Positions 21,661 through 32,204 of a stretch of DNA of 64,000 bases are shown piece by piece. The stretch is from positions 3,100,001 through 3,164,000 of the forward strand of contig JBANDB010000005.1 of assembly GCA_037576215.1 (NCBI GenBank), given 5' to 3'. The notes under the pieces were generated by a model. The model ran no database searches and was not told where the DNA came from. It saw nothing but the letters and a program-made list of their open reading frames with translations. How positions within the stretch are numbered: position 1 is the stretch's first letter; each line of letters begins with the position of its first letter. Position numbers and translations under genes: made by a program. Source of the DNA: Armillaria gallica. Taxonomy: Eukaryota > Basidiomycota > Agaricomycetes > Agaricales > Physalacriaceae.

Positions 21661-21830
21661 ATAAGGTTCTTATGTCTCTGGATCACATAGGTTAGAACCC
21701 TGTGGATCTATGATTGGTTTGGAAGCTTGAGTGCATAGGTTTGAATCCTGTGGCTTTAGTGGAAGGTTTTGTGAAGTGTTTCTGCTTAGAGTGCAAAGCT
21801 TTGAGTCATGTGTAGTGTGTTCCAAGTTGT
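21562..21830 (+). repeat. Degenerate tandem array of box-B-like motifs
   Basis: The motif GCATAGGTTCAAACCCTGTGGCTT and its variants recurs about five times (near 21,562, 21,620, 21,685, 21,738 and 21,798) at roughly 55-60-base spacing. The core GGTTCAAACCC is a Pol III box-B consensus. No box A accompanies the repeats. Confidence 0.5.
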
Positions 21831-22149
21831 TTGAGGTCATTCTGTGTGTCGCTCTAGACTTATTGAGGGTTTTGTGTACATCTCTTGATGTTGCATGTAT
21901 TGTACTACACCTTGCCTTGAGGCCCCGCAACAAATGTCGCTCCTCTTGTTATTAAAAGCCTTTGGACTTTGAGAAATCTAGATAGTCACCATGTGCTATC
22001 GCTATACGTGTGTATTGAATATTCTGAGAGTTCAGTTGTCCTAATTCATTCTGCTTCTATTGCATCAGAATCCCCTGCAAACTTGAGGGTTTATGTGTGT
22101 AGTGTTGGGTGTGAGTGTGATCAGTGTCTTTGACGCTGTTGCATTTCTA

Positions 22150-23050
22150 GCTTATGCACACAGAGTCTCTTCAACAGAATCAATGGCCTGCTTTGCCACA
22201 AAATTGGCAACTACGGATGGAGTTGGACTGTGTAAGACTTTATGGGATGCTTGTGCTGCTTGCTGGAATTGACGATCAGCATGCAATTGAAATAGAGTCT
22301 CACTGAGTTTAATAAGCCCATTAATATGCTTGAGTTTGACTTGGGGCTCTGTCTACTCAATGTTAACTGGGGTGGAAGGGATAGGGATGGCAATTGGAGA
22401 TGGATATGGATCTGGTGGTCTAGTAGGCATGGCAACTCCATTACTATGATCAAGAGAGGAATTTTTGTGGCTGCTACGTTTATTGGTGCCTTGTAAAATG
22501 AACTGGGTGGCAGAATAAATGTCGCTGACCTTGTAAGGGTCTGCTAGGTGATGATTGGGTAGTTTGATTTGGAGATGGCATATAATGGAGTCCCAAATGT
22601 ATGGAGTAAAGCCTTTACTGAATAGATGGTGGGTTTCATGGATGGATGAGCAGTTCTTGGAAGCTAGATGTTTGGCCTTAGGGTAGAAATCCCTGTAATA
22701 GGTGGTTAGTTCTGCAAGCGAGTTGATCTAGCCAGCATATTGCCTAATAACGTGATCAAGATCCTGATGATCATACTTCTGATCAGAATCAGCATCAGGA
22801 TAATGCTTGGTAACTGTGGCTTTGAACTCAGTGTAAGTCTTCCCAGATGAGTATTCTGGAAGAGACTCCCAAAACTCAGCAATATCAATGCCAGGGTAAT
22901 AAATGAACCATTTCTTTTTCTCATCATCTGTAGTAACATGATGACGAGTAAAGAGCTGCTCTAAATCAGTGATGTAATGGAATAATTCTCATCCTGGATT
23001 GGCTTCATCAATAATGACGGGTGCACTCTTTTCCTTGTGGAACAGCATAA
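22150..23050 (-). pseudogene. gag: Retrotransposon gag fragment (gag2)
   Basis: The minus strand reads D-L-E-Q-L-F-T-R-H-H and W-F-I-Y-Y-P-G-I-D-I-A-E-F-W-E-S-L-P, then G-K-T-Y-T-E-F-K-A-T-V. After a TAG near 22,730 come F-S-K-G-F-T-P-Y-I-W-D-S-I and, near 22,160, a knuckle-like C-Q-F-C-G-K-A-G-H. These are features of a Gag type common in Agaricomycete Ty3/Gypsy elements. There are stops at about 22,730, 22,350 and 22,995, so it is decayed. No pol follows to the left. Confidence 0.7.
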
Positions 23051-23286
23051 GATGTGCCATCTTGGCAGCAATAACAATATACAGTGGGAGTATAACTGAG
23101 ACAATAGGTTGCGATAGGGTAATGGCAATGTGGGATGGAGTGTGGGTAAATTAGATGATGGTCTGAGAATGAACAAGGGAATACAAGTGGCAATCAATGC
23201 GACTGCAACAGGGCTAAGCAAGGAATGGGTGCAAAATGCGGTGGAGAAATTGATGGTGAACTGAACCCTTGCAGTGGGCTCCAAAA

Positions 23287-24875
23287 TGATGAGCCTAGAC
23301 TTCTGTGGCAACAGCAACACCTAAAACTCTGAGAGAGCTTAAGCAATTAATGTAGCAACACAGTAATCAAGGCAATCATGTGTGCAAGTGGTTCAGTGCA
23401 CCTCTGTGCGGTCAATTCCTCTATAACACAAGATACACTGTGACTTTTCAGTCAGCGAAGTAGTACTCTTGGTCAATGAGTACTAGTAGACATTGGCTGT
23501 AAGCCAGGAAGGATCTCAATAAACGAGATGGGATGGAATCTGGTATGACTTAAATACTAAGAAACTGTGATAGAAACCATTAAAATGGTCTAGAAAATGT
23601 GGGGATGGGCTAAAAAGCATGAAAATAGCTCTAGTAACTGTGGCACTGCTCTAGAAATCATAGCAATGAGCTAGAAATTGTGGGAAAGGACTAGAAAATG
23701 TGTCCAGATGGTGTACTGTGATGCTGAGTTGAAACAATGGCAATTAACATGCGGAAACTGTCTTGGAACTGGAAGAAAACATAGCAACTGTGGTGCTGAG
23801 TAGGGTGTTGTAGCAATAGATGCACAGCAACTCTGAACGATGACCAAGACGAGGGGGATCTTATGGAGAATGATGCTGAACTGGGCCTATACAGAGGCAA
23901 TACTGAACTGGGCAATGAAAATGATGGTGATGTAGAAGGTGAAAGCGATGAAACAATCCTATGTGGTGAAGGTGAAGCAATGTTGTGGCATTAAAGACAA
24001 AAGCAAGTTATTGATGTGAGATTCCATGTATTGGTGCAATATACAAAGCCAACCAACCACATTAAAAGTAAAGCAAGCAGTGAGGGATAACTTGGAGTAA
24101 CCATAGCTGACTGGAAATGCCATAACCTCATCAACTGGGTAAGAACTACTCTAAAAATATGGTATCTAACTGATTTTTATACTACAAGTACAGTTTTATA
24201 AATGGAATATTCATTGGAGCCTTAGTAAGGCTGTAAGTCCTTGGCTTTGTAATAGCTATAGTAAACATATGGATTCTGTAGTTCTAAAGTAACAGCAACT
24301 CTTCAATGTTGCCATATATAGATGAAAACTGTGTGGTTTTATTGAGCGATGAGCAGATCATGAGGTGCTGTTTAGCTGTGGATTATTGAGCTGTAGTTGC
24401 CATGCTAAGGTGTACACTTGGGTCAACAATAATCTGAGGTCTTGGCACTGTAACAGCCTTAGTAAATGTGATCTGTAGTTGCCATGGCTGTAATTATTGT
24501 AGCTGAAAAGGTACTTGTGTCAGTCATGTCATTTAATTAAATGATTGATGGGCACGTCAACTAGATGCTTCTGAGTGATGTGGCAACTCTATATTGGGAT
24601 GATTGGTGATCAATGGTGCCTTGCTGTGATGGGATATGGTAATTATGATGCACAGCAAGCTGGGAAGGATAACGGAGCATTGAAGGAGTATGAAGGGCAC
24701 GGTTTTAGGATTGTATCTGTGTGTGGGTGGCCTATACTGCAAAAATCTGTGGTATTATCGAGTGTTGGCAGTATTATGGAGTGTGTGGGGATTATAATGG
24801 CATCATTTCGAAGATATTGGGTGATGAATGGGTAAATTCATGAATTCTGAGCATACAGAGCCTGGAGGCTCATCA
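23287..24875 (+). mobile_element. X-family element, copy C (intact, 1.59 kb)
   Basis: It begins TGATGAGCCTAGACTTC and ends GCCTGGAGGCTCATCA, matching copies A and B in reverse orientation. It interrupts gag3 close to its zinc-binding region. The flanking 4-bp duplication is no longer recognisable. No coding capacity is recognised. Confidence 0.75.
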
Positions 24876-26080
24876 GCAATTGTTGCACATTCATCATCTT
24901 TGAGATGGCTCTAATACTTATAGGTGAAGGGTGTGTTCAAAGAACCAAAGGCAGAAGAGGGTGCAGAGTTCATGTGGCAAGGAGGGAAATGGTAATTATT
25001 GTGAGCAGGCTGGGTATTTTCTGTAGCAACAGCGGTGGGAATGGTCGGTGCAGGAGTCATGTTCGATGTTGTGGTGGTTAGATTTGAGAGTTTGTTGTAT
25101 GCTGCCATTGTAGCCTCTATAACATCTTCCAGTTCCTTGCATTTATGGCGCAGTTCATTGTCCTGTATGGTGACAAGCTTTGTCCATGCATCAAGATCAT
25201 TGCATTCATGGATTTTAGGTATATTGTGAATAGCGTCCTGCAAGGGCTTCGAGATATGACTATAGAGGTTGGAGAGGAAAACATTGTCAGCAATGAACTT
25301 GATATAACCAGCTAGCAATCCATTTTGGCCACAAAGATTTTCAATCCAGTCAATGAAAATGGTGCCCCATGTCATCGTTTCTTGCCAGATCTTATTGGCG
25401 AGGTCCTTCTTCCACATTGTTGGTAGGAATCTGTCTCTGAAGGCGGCCATGAAATCTATGAAAGATAACTGGATCAGACGTGACTCGTTCTGTTCAAACC
25501 ATGTCACTGCTGCTAAGTTATCCAAGAGTCCATCTATGAAGTTGGAGAGAATATCTGGTAGGGTGACATTCTTCTGAGTTTGCCTATGCACATATGCAAT
25601 ACCTACATCCACATAGTGGCTCATCATCTCTGGGTCCCAGAGGTGTCCACCCCCCAAGGTGGATGGAACTCAGCCTCTATGTGACTGAACTTGTGCTGGT
25701 TGGTCTGCAGATGACATAGGAAGAGAAATATTTGTGCATATCAGGCTGGAAGAGAAAACATCTGAAGAAGAATCATCAGAGATAAGAGTCTTGAGGGAAG
25801 GAGCAGGTCTTGGAGAAGGTACAGGTGTGATGTTTCTTTGGGGAATAGGGGTCTGGAGAGCAGTGGTCTGAGGAACAGGTGAAGGGGTATGTGCTAGTGT
25901 CTGGTTATCCAGGGATGCTGAGGATGGGAGACTCGTCAGAGTGAATGTGGAGAGTAAACTGGGCAATGAAGGATTAGTGACACTGGAAATTTGAGGACTG
26001 GCCATTGGCATGGCATCAGGCATCTGGAAAACAGTGTCTTCTTCTACTATTGTTTCTAGTACGTTGGGGAAAATCAACAC
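24876..26080 (-). pseudogene. gag: Retrotransposon gag (gag3)
   Basis: The minus strand starts at ATG 26,080 just after LTR3. A Pro/Ser/Thr-rich N-terminus of about 136 residues stops near 25,670. The frame then resumes from about 25,660 with a capsid of about 249 residues (F-M-A-A-F-R-D-R-F-L-P; T-I-F-I-D-W-I-E-N-L-C; L-D-A-W-T-K-L-V-T-I-Q-D), a Gag type common in Agaricomycete retroelements. It stops at 24,911 and continues for about 12 residues to the X-C boundary, before the expected C-x2-C motif. A stop or frameshift at about 25,665 and the insertion disable it. Confidence 0.75.
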
Positions 26081-26090
26081 TGAGCGGGAA

Positions 26091-26939
26091 TGACAGGAGT
26101 GAGAGGAGGATGAGGGTACATTACAACCTGGAGGTTTTATTCAATGGTCACCAGGCAATATCACAATTATACAGGAATGATGTTAAGAATCAGGGTATTT
26201 AGAGTAGTACACGAGACAATGAATACTTAAGTAAAACCCAAGTCATGAGTGAGAATGTCCTATAGCTGAGTTCCAACCACCAAGAGGGATCCGATATGGG
26301 TGCTAATAAGCGCTAGGCATAGTTAACGGGTTTGTCAGCAAGTGCTAGGCATAACTGACAGGGTTTTCAACAAGCACTAGGTGTAGTCAGAAGGCAAACA
26401 GAACAGCAAGCGCTAGACGTAACCAATCAGATATGCTTAGATCACACAGTTAAGTGGATGTTGAAAAGTAGTGAAATTAGATTGAGAGATACAATAGTAC
26501 AGACTGTGATTATATACTAAAGGTTTCAAGTCATTATTATTCTACAATGTTCTACTGTATTCTAGTGTCTTTAGGAAAAATAGAGAAAATAAGAGAAAAT
26601 ACAAGTGAGTCACCTCTGAGACTGAGAAGCCCACATACAGGTATGTGTTGACTCATGGGCCGAGTCAGCAGGTACCTAATATCCATAACAAATGAGGATT
26701 TGACCTGGTAGGCAAGTAATAGGGACTGGCATGGTCTGGCAAGGTCAAGAAGACATGGTGGCAACTGGCAAGGGACAATGGTCGACACATCGACCTACAT
26801 TCAAGTTTTGGGGCAGGGCGATAAGGCAGGGGAGTAGAGATATGAAGTTCTTTTGTAAAATTAAAAAAAAGTGTAACCTCGCTCTATGTAAGAGCGAGAC
26901 CACTAAAGGCAAGCACACAAACAAGTACGAGGAATGACA
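26091..26939 (-). repeat. LTR upstream of gag3 (about 849 bp)
   Basis: On the minus strand it runs from TGTCATTCC at 26,939 to CTCCTGTCA at 26,091, about 10 bases before the gag3 start codon, which is where a 5' LTR should sit. It contains a tandem motif 'gcctagcgcttg..' repeated about five times (26,300-26,420) and a TATATAA box near 26,512. No second copy is present in the window, so the boundaries rest on end motifs and context. Confidence 0.55.
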
Positions 26940-27689
26940 TATATTGTTGGAAAGAGGAAGGTATGTAGTTGACTATGTAGCAAGAGGAGGGAGGATGGTG
27001 GTGGTAAGAGGTAGAGAGCAGGAAGGTACGAACATGGCTATATATGTGAGTATGTGATGTCTAGTGAACTACAACACAATCAGAGTGATTGTATAAGTAA
27101 TGGGCATGTAGTAAACAGCATGCTTACAAGGAATATGTTATAAATATATGTACAGTCAACTATCTCAAAATGCATGATATCAAAATGCATAAATCCAATT
27201 CTGCATATAAATTGAATGGGAACCAACTCGGGGAGCAGTGAATTTAGCTAGATATGTATATTGCATAATGCATAAGGATCTCAGGGTGGATATGCATCAT
27301 GAGGTTAGAATTTAGGTGGTCTGGAACCATTTTACACATAAGATTCACTCTTAAGGAAGTGGTATGCATGCAAATTCATAATAAACCCTAAATTTGGCTA
27401 AATTTTATGCTAAAATTGTAAGTACTTGCACAAAAGTACTGTGGATGCTCTGGAAATGAACAGTGGGGTCACAGGATGCATGGGAATGTTCAGGATATTA
27501 CAGTATGTTGCTTTGAAGTCATGCAATGTGACATGCGAAGATGCATATGATTTGGATGTCTCCCAATTGTATGCATTGTGAGATAGTTGACTGTATAATA
27601 TATTCCCAATTATTTCCATGGTCTCAGAATGCATGCATCAAGTAGTGAATGCATTCCATGGGTGCACTTTGCTGGTTCAATTGTCTCGG
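26940..27689. other. AT-rich spacer with many TGCAT motifs
   Basis: No gene is seen. From 27,171 to 27,650 the pentamer TGCAT/ATGCA recurs more than fifteen times. It adjoins the Y repeat and may be its subterminal part. Confidence 0.35.
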
Positions 27690-28748
27690 ACTGTAAGTCT
27701 GCATAGCGATTGAGTGGCTATGTGTCTTCTTTTTTATTTTTTCACCACCACTTCACCTTGCCTCTGTGCTTGTATAGCATGCAAATTGTGCTCTCTTTTA
27801 GTATATAAGGTATATTTCATTTATTTTATTACTTCTAATTGCTTTTTAGTTGTTTTCTGTGTATCCAGCAGCCCCAAGAGCCCTGAATGGCATGTATCTC
27901 ACCCCTACAACCAGCATAAGCCCTTGAATAAGGTCTCCCTGTGTGCCACCCCCATTAACAACTAGCGCAATGTTCCCACCATTGACAGTGACAACGATGA
28001 TTGCCCATGCCCAGCCACAGCCACAAAAAAAGCTCCCCATCTCCCTATCCTGGATAACCTAGCACCTCCCACATTGAGATTGGTGCCAATTGCTGCCGTT
28101 CATAACTTCTGCACACCATAAGAGTGTAGAGTACATCCAGGAATTTGATATCAGCCCCCATCCCGGTGCAGGAGGCACTATCAGAAACAGAACTGGCCAA
28201 GATAATAAAGACCAACATGATGACAATGACAATGGCAGCAGGACATGTGGGAACAGTCATAGTCTGATGCAGGGCCCTGGGGTTATCTGGGAGAAGTACC
28301 CTGGAGAAGGATAAAGTGAATGGAGGATGTTTGAGGGCAGAAAATGTTGAGGAAGAGGGCAGGATGAAGATTGGGATGCCAATGACAAATGATGACAGAG
28401 CCCTTTTGGACATTGAGGGACAACTCCAGGGTGCACTGAATGCACTAAGAATTATTGTTCTATGACGATTCACCTGCCCACCACTGCACGCCCAACTAAG
28501 CACCAACATTGGTGTCTCCTGTGCCATCCAACTACCCCAGCCACCCCATCTTTGGGTGGGAGAACACAAATCTGTCATGTGCCAGGACCTCCAACCCCCC
28601 ATTTGGTGTTTAGAAGCATTATATCCCCCTCTCCATGCTCCCTTTCCCATATCCTCTCTTATGGATCGACCACTATGCTGATGACCCCACCACCCCTGTT
28701 TTTGATATCAGGAAACTCAGTGGTGAGATCCTTTTCTTCTCTAGATCT
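27690..28748 (+). repeat. Y-family repeat, copy 1
   Basis: It matches the reverse complement of 32,205-32,600 and 33,905-34,240 and, less closely, 5,830-6,750. Conserved blocks include 'gcgattgagtggctatg', 'caccaccacttcaccttg' and 'gccccaagagccct'. The right end is cut by the solo LTR at 28,749. Peptide-like conservation (P-K-S-P-E-W; P-T-I-D-S-D-N-D-D) suggests a degenerated gene, but the protein is not recognised. Confidence 0.5.
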
Positions 28749-30947
28749 TGTTACATGCATGCCTCAGACCTTCACTTCACACTGACTTCAAGCATAGACT
28801 TCAACCTAATAAATCACACTATTGGACCTCCATGGTCTCTGGCCACCCACCATTTACCTTATCTCATTTAATATTTCATTTCCATTTCATTTTACTATTT
28901 CACATATTAAATCTAGAACCCAAATCTGGTAGTAAATAGATCTCCATTGGATTCCATCAGACTCCAACTCGGATTATCTACTCATATATATACTGTAGAA
29001 TTACTTGTAGATACTCAGTTCAAATATCAACTTGGATTAGCCAAATCTCTCTTTGACTCTAAGTCCAAACTCTACCACTCTCAAGTCCATAGCCTCCACT
29101 CCATTGGACTAACTCTAACTCTATCCAACCTTCACTCTTCGTGGACTCCACTCTGCAATCTCTTCTCAGGGCTTTGGCTCAAGGGTGACATTGCTAATAG
29201 CTTTGCCAATGCCTACACACTCCATGGACCTCTCCTTGTGCAATAATGAGCCTCCAGGCTCTGTATGCTCAGAATTTGCAGATTTATCCTGATAATTAAT
29301 GCGACTATCCCTTCAATGGCCTTTCAGCAAACCAAAGATTGCACACACATTGATACCACTTTCATTCTATGGCAACTACTCTTCACGTGCTTTGTTATCC
29401 ATCCCATCTTGCCACGCATCATAATGGCCATATTCCATCATGGCAAGGCACCTTTGATCGACAATCACCCCAATACAGAATTACCGCATCACTCAGAAGC
29501 ACCTAGTTGACATGCTCATTGATCACTTAATGAAAATGATGCGATTGGCATGAGTACCCTCCTAGTTACGACAATTGCAGCTACGGCAACTACAGACTGT
29601 GTTTACTAAAGCTGTTACTTTGCCAAGGTCTCAAGAAAATGTTGCCCCACTAGTACTCTTCAGCATGACCACTGAAGCTCAGTAATCTGCAGTTAAACAA
29701 CACTTAATGATCTGCTTGTCGCTCAATCAAGCCATATGGTTTGCGTCCATACATGGCAATGTCGACAAGTTGCTGTTCCTTGAGAAGACCAAGGACCATA
29801 TGTTTCCTACGATTTTTACAAAGCCAAGGCCTTACAGCCTTACTAAGTCTCACATATTTACTCTATTTATAAATTTGTACTTGTAGTATAAAAACTAGTT
29901 AAAAAACATAGTTGCAAGGGAGTTCATCTCTAGTTGACCAGTCTACATCAATTCTTGTCACACTCTAGTCTAACGACAGTAAACCATGTTTATTCACTGT
30001 TCTACAGCAATATACCGTTTGCCCCGCATATTCTCGATTGCACATCAACTCTTGAAAGCTCACCAGAGTGTTTCCATGGTTTTTAACTGTGAAGAGTCCT
30101 TCGCTACGCGCTCTTCACTCTTAACACTATTGGTGCACACTCATATTATGCCAATATGTGATCACCATGCCATACCTTGCCCATGTTATCTTTTATAGGC
30201 CATCATTGTTTCACTTTCACCATCGTTATCATTGCCCACTTGGGTAGTCTCCAAGTAGACTTGGAATCAGTTTAGGACCAGTTTCAGCAAATTTCGTATA
30301 GTATCAGTCCCTTGAGTGGACTTGAAGATTAGTTTGACATAGGATAGGATCGTTTCAGTACCAGACCAGTTTCGACATCGACACAGCACCATCACATCAT
30401 ATAGGACCAATTTCATCACCAGTTTTTGTAGCCCCACATTTTCTCTCACCATTCCACTCTCAGCACCTTGTTCAACATTTTCTCTCCCCACACATCATCT
30501 CCACTCTGGTTTCTCATCGTCTCGTTCACCTATAGACTATTTCTGACCGTTTAGTCTCTCTACCATTGTTCATCCCACTCAGATTAATGTCCAGCAATGT
30601 TTTCTAGTCTTATCGCACATTTTCTCCTATAGATTTGTGGTATTCACATCATACCTGTCTTCATTCCCTCTCATTTCGAGAGATCCCTACTGGCTTATAG
30701 CCATTGCATCTAGTACTCAACTACCAAGCAGTACTACTTCACAGACTTAAAGTCACAGTGTATACTTGCATATAGAGGAATTGATTTACTGCATGGAGGT
30801 GCCCCGAACCCACTCACACACATGATCACCTTGATTGCCATGTCACTACATTAATTACCCAATCTCATTTCGAGTTGGTATTGCCATTGCCATGGAAGTC
30901 TAGGCTTATCAGCGAGTTATCTTATCTATATTGGCACGTTCCTAACA
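28749..30947 (+). repeat. Solo LTR of the E1 family, split by X copy B
   Basis: Segments 28,749-29,243 and 30,912-30,947, minus one 4-base duplication, give 527 bases. That is exactly the length of the E1 LTR at 20,264-20,790, with the same TGTTA..TAACA ends. Flanking five-base sequences GATCT and GACTT may be a diverged target duplication. A TATATATA box is at 28,984-28,991. Confidence 0.8.
29244..30911 (-). mobile_element. X-family element, copy B (1.67 kb)
   Basis: Same orientation and sequence as copy A, but without the palindrome. It is flanked by GCAA (29,240-29,243) and GCGA (30,912-30,915). The undisturbed E1 LTR has GCGA at this point, so this is a 4-bp duplication with one change. 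Confidence 0.78.
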
Positions 30948-31604
30948 GACTTGTTATATGTGTCACAGATCAAAACTAGATCAAAATGTGTTGCACAATC
31001 TATTGATTAGAGTGATTTGTGTTGCAGGAAGCCAATTCATAAATTTCATATGTTACACAGTTTAAAACCAAACCAAATAGCATCATATAGCATGCAACAT
31101 TACAGTTTTTGTGTTAAAAATAATTATTTCCTACTACCATAATAGCATTTCGAGTGAACTAAGTTGCACACAAGGCATAGAAAGCTAGCATAGCACTTGT
31201 GCTACTGTTGATTGGTTAAGGGACTTGCACTCTAACCTGAGAAGGAGAGTGATGTTATTGTGGATGCACTTTTGTGCTTTGAGGGTTTCTTGTGATGTAT
31301 GGTACTACAGGTGGCAGAGGTTCAAACCCTTTGGCTTGATTAGTACTCGCTTGAGGGTATATATTTCCCAAGTGTATGGATGTAATAGTAGGAAATAATT
31401 ATTTAAGGGTATATTGTAACACAACAACTGTAATATTGCTTGCTATGTGACACTATTTCATTTAGTTTTGAACTGTGTAACACATGAAATTTATCAATTG
31501 GGTTCCTGCAATACAAAACACTGTCATGACTAATCAGATCACACAAATCACTCCAATCAATAGATTGTGCATCAGATTTTGATCTACAGTCTTGGTCTGT
31601 GATA
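30948..31604. mobile_element. V element: inverted-repeat element with a Z core
   Basis: The arms 30,948-31,140 and 31,385-31,604 are imperfect inverted copies. Both outer ends read GACTTGTTATA inward and the inner ends share 'aataattatttcctacta'. The 240-base centre is the Z repeat also found at 21,340-21,612. It directly abuts the end of the solo LTR. It looks like a MITE-like foldback element that contains or captured Z. Confidence 0.6.
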
Positions 31605-32060
31605 TATATAACAAGTCTTGCTGGAAGCTATAACACAACACTGATATTTAAGAGTAGCTTTAACAAGCTTCAAAAATAATAAACTAGTCATATCCCACAA
31701 GCATCTGTCAATGATGGACTGTGCAACACAATTCAAGTCACAATGTTAATCTATAGTGCATATAGCTGAAATCACTCTTTGTGTGACATGACACCAACCC
31801 ACTGGTAACAGCAGTGAAGCAAATTGAAGCAATTATTCTTATGTGTTGCACAAGATAGTTTAACATTTTTAGATGCAATATCTAGTAAAGACTTCTTAGC
31901 TTACTGTGTGTGCAGCAGTGCAAAAATTGATCATATGCAACAAGTTGATTGCTCTAAATATATATATATATATATACCCAGACCTGCACAATATGGGTGT
32001 GGTAACATTGGATACATTAGTAAGAGTCTGGACTACATTTTCTTTGGCAAAATGAAAAGA
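31605..32060. other. No recognisable feature
   Basis: AT-rich, with a short (TA)n run at 31,960-31,976. No gene or repeat is identified. Confidence 0.4.
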
Positions 32061-32067
32061 TGTTAAA

Positions 32068-32152
32068 CCCAGCTGGATTTAAACACCCACCCTATAGTAG
32101 TGCAGAAGGACATAAGGCAACTTAACCACTAGTTCAACAAACCATATAAATT
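32068..32152 (-). other. tRNA-like sequence
   Basis: On the minus strand a box-A-like ACTAGTGGTTAAGTTGCC and a box-B-like GTTTAAATCCAGC occur in the tRNA arrangement. The arms do not fold into a clean cloverleaf, so it is probably a tRNA-derived remnant. Confidence 0.3.
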
Positions 32153-32204
32153 ATATTTAATATCTAATGCTAACTATAATATTTCTGCTATTAAAAAAAA
32201 ATTA

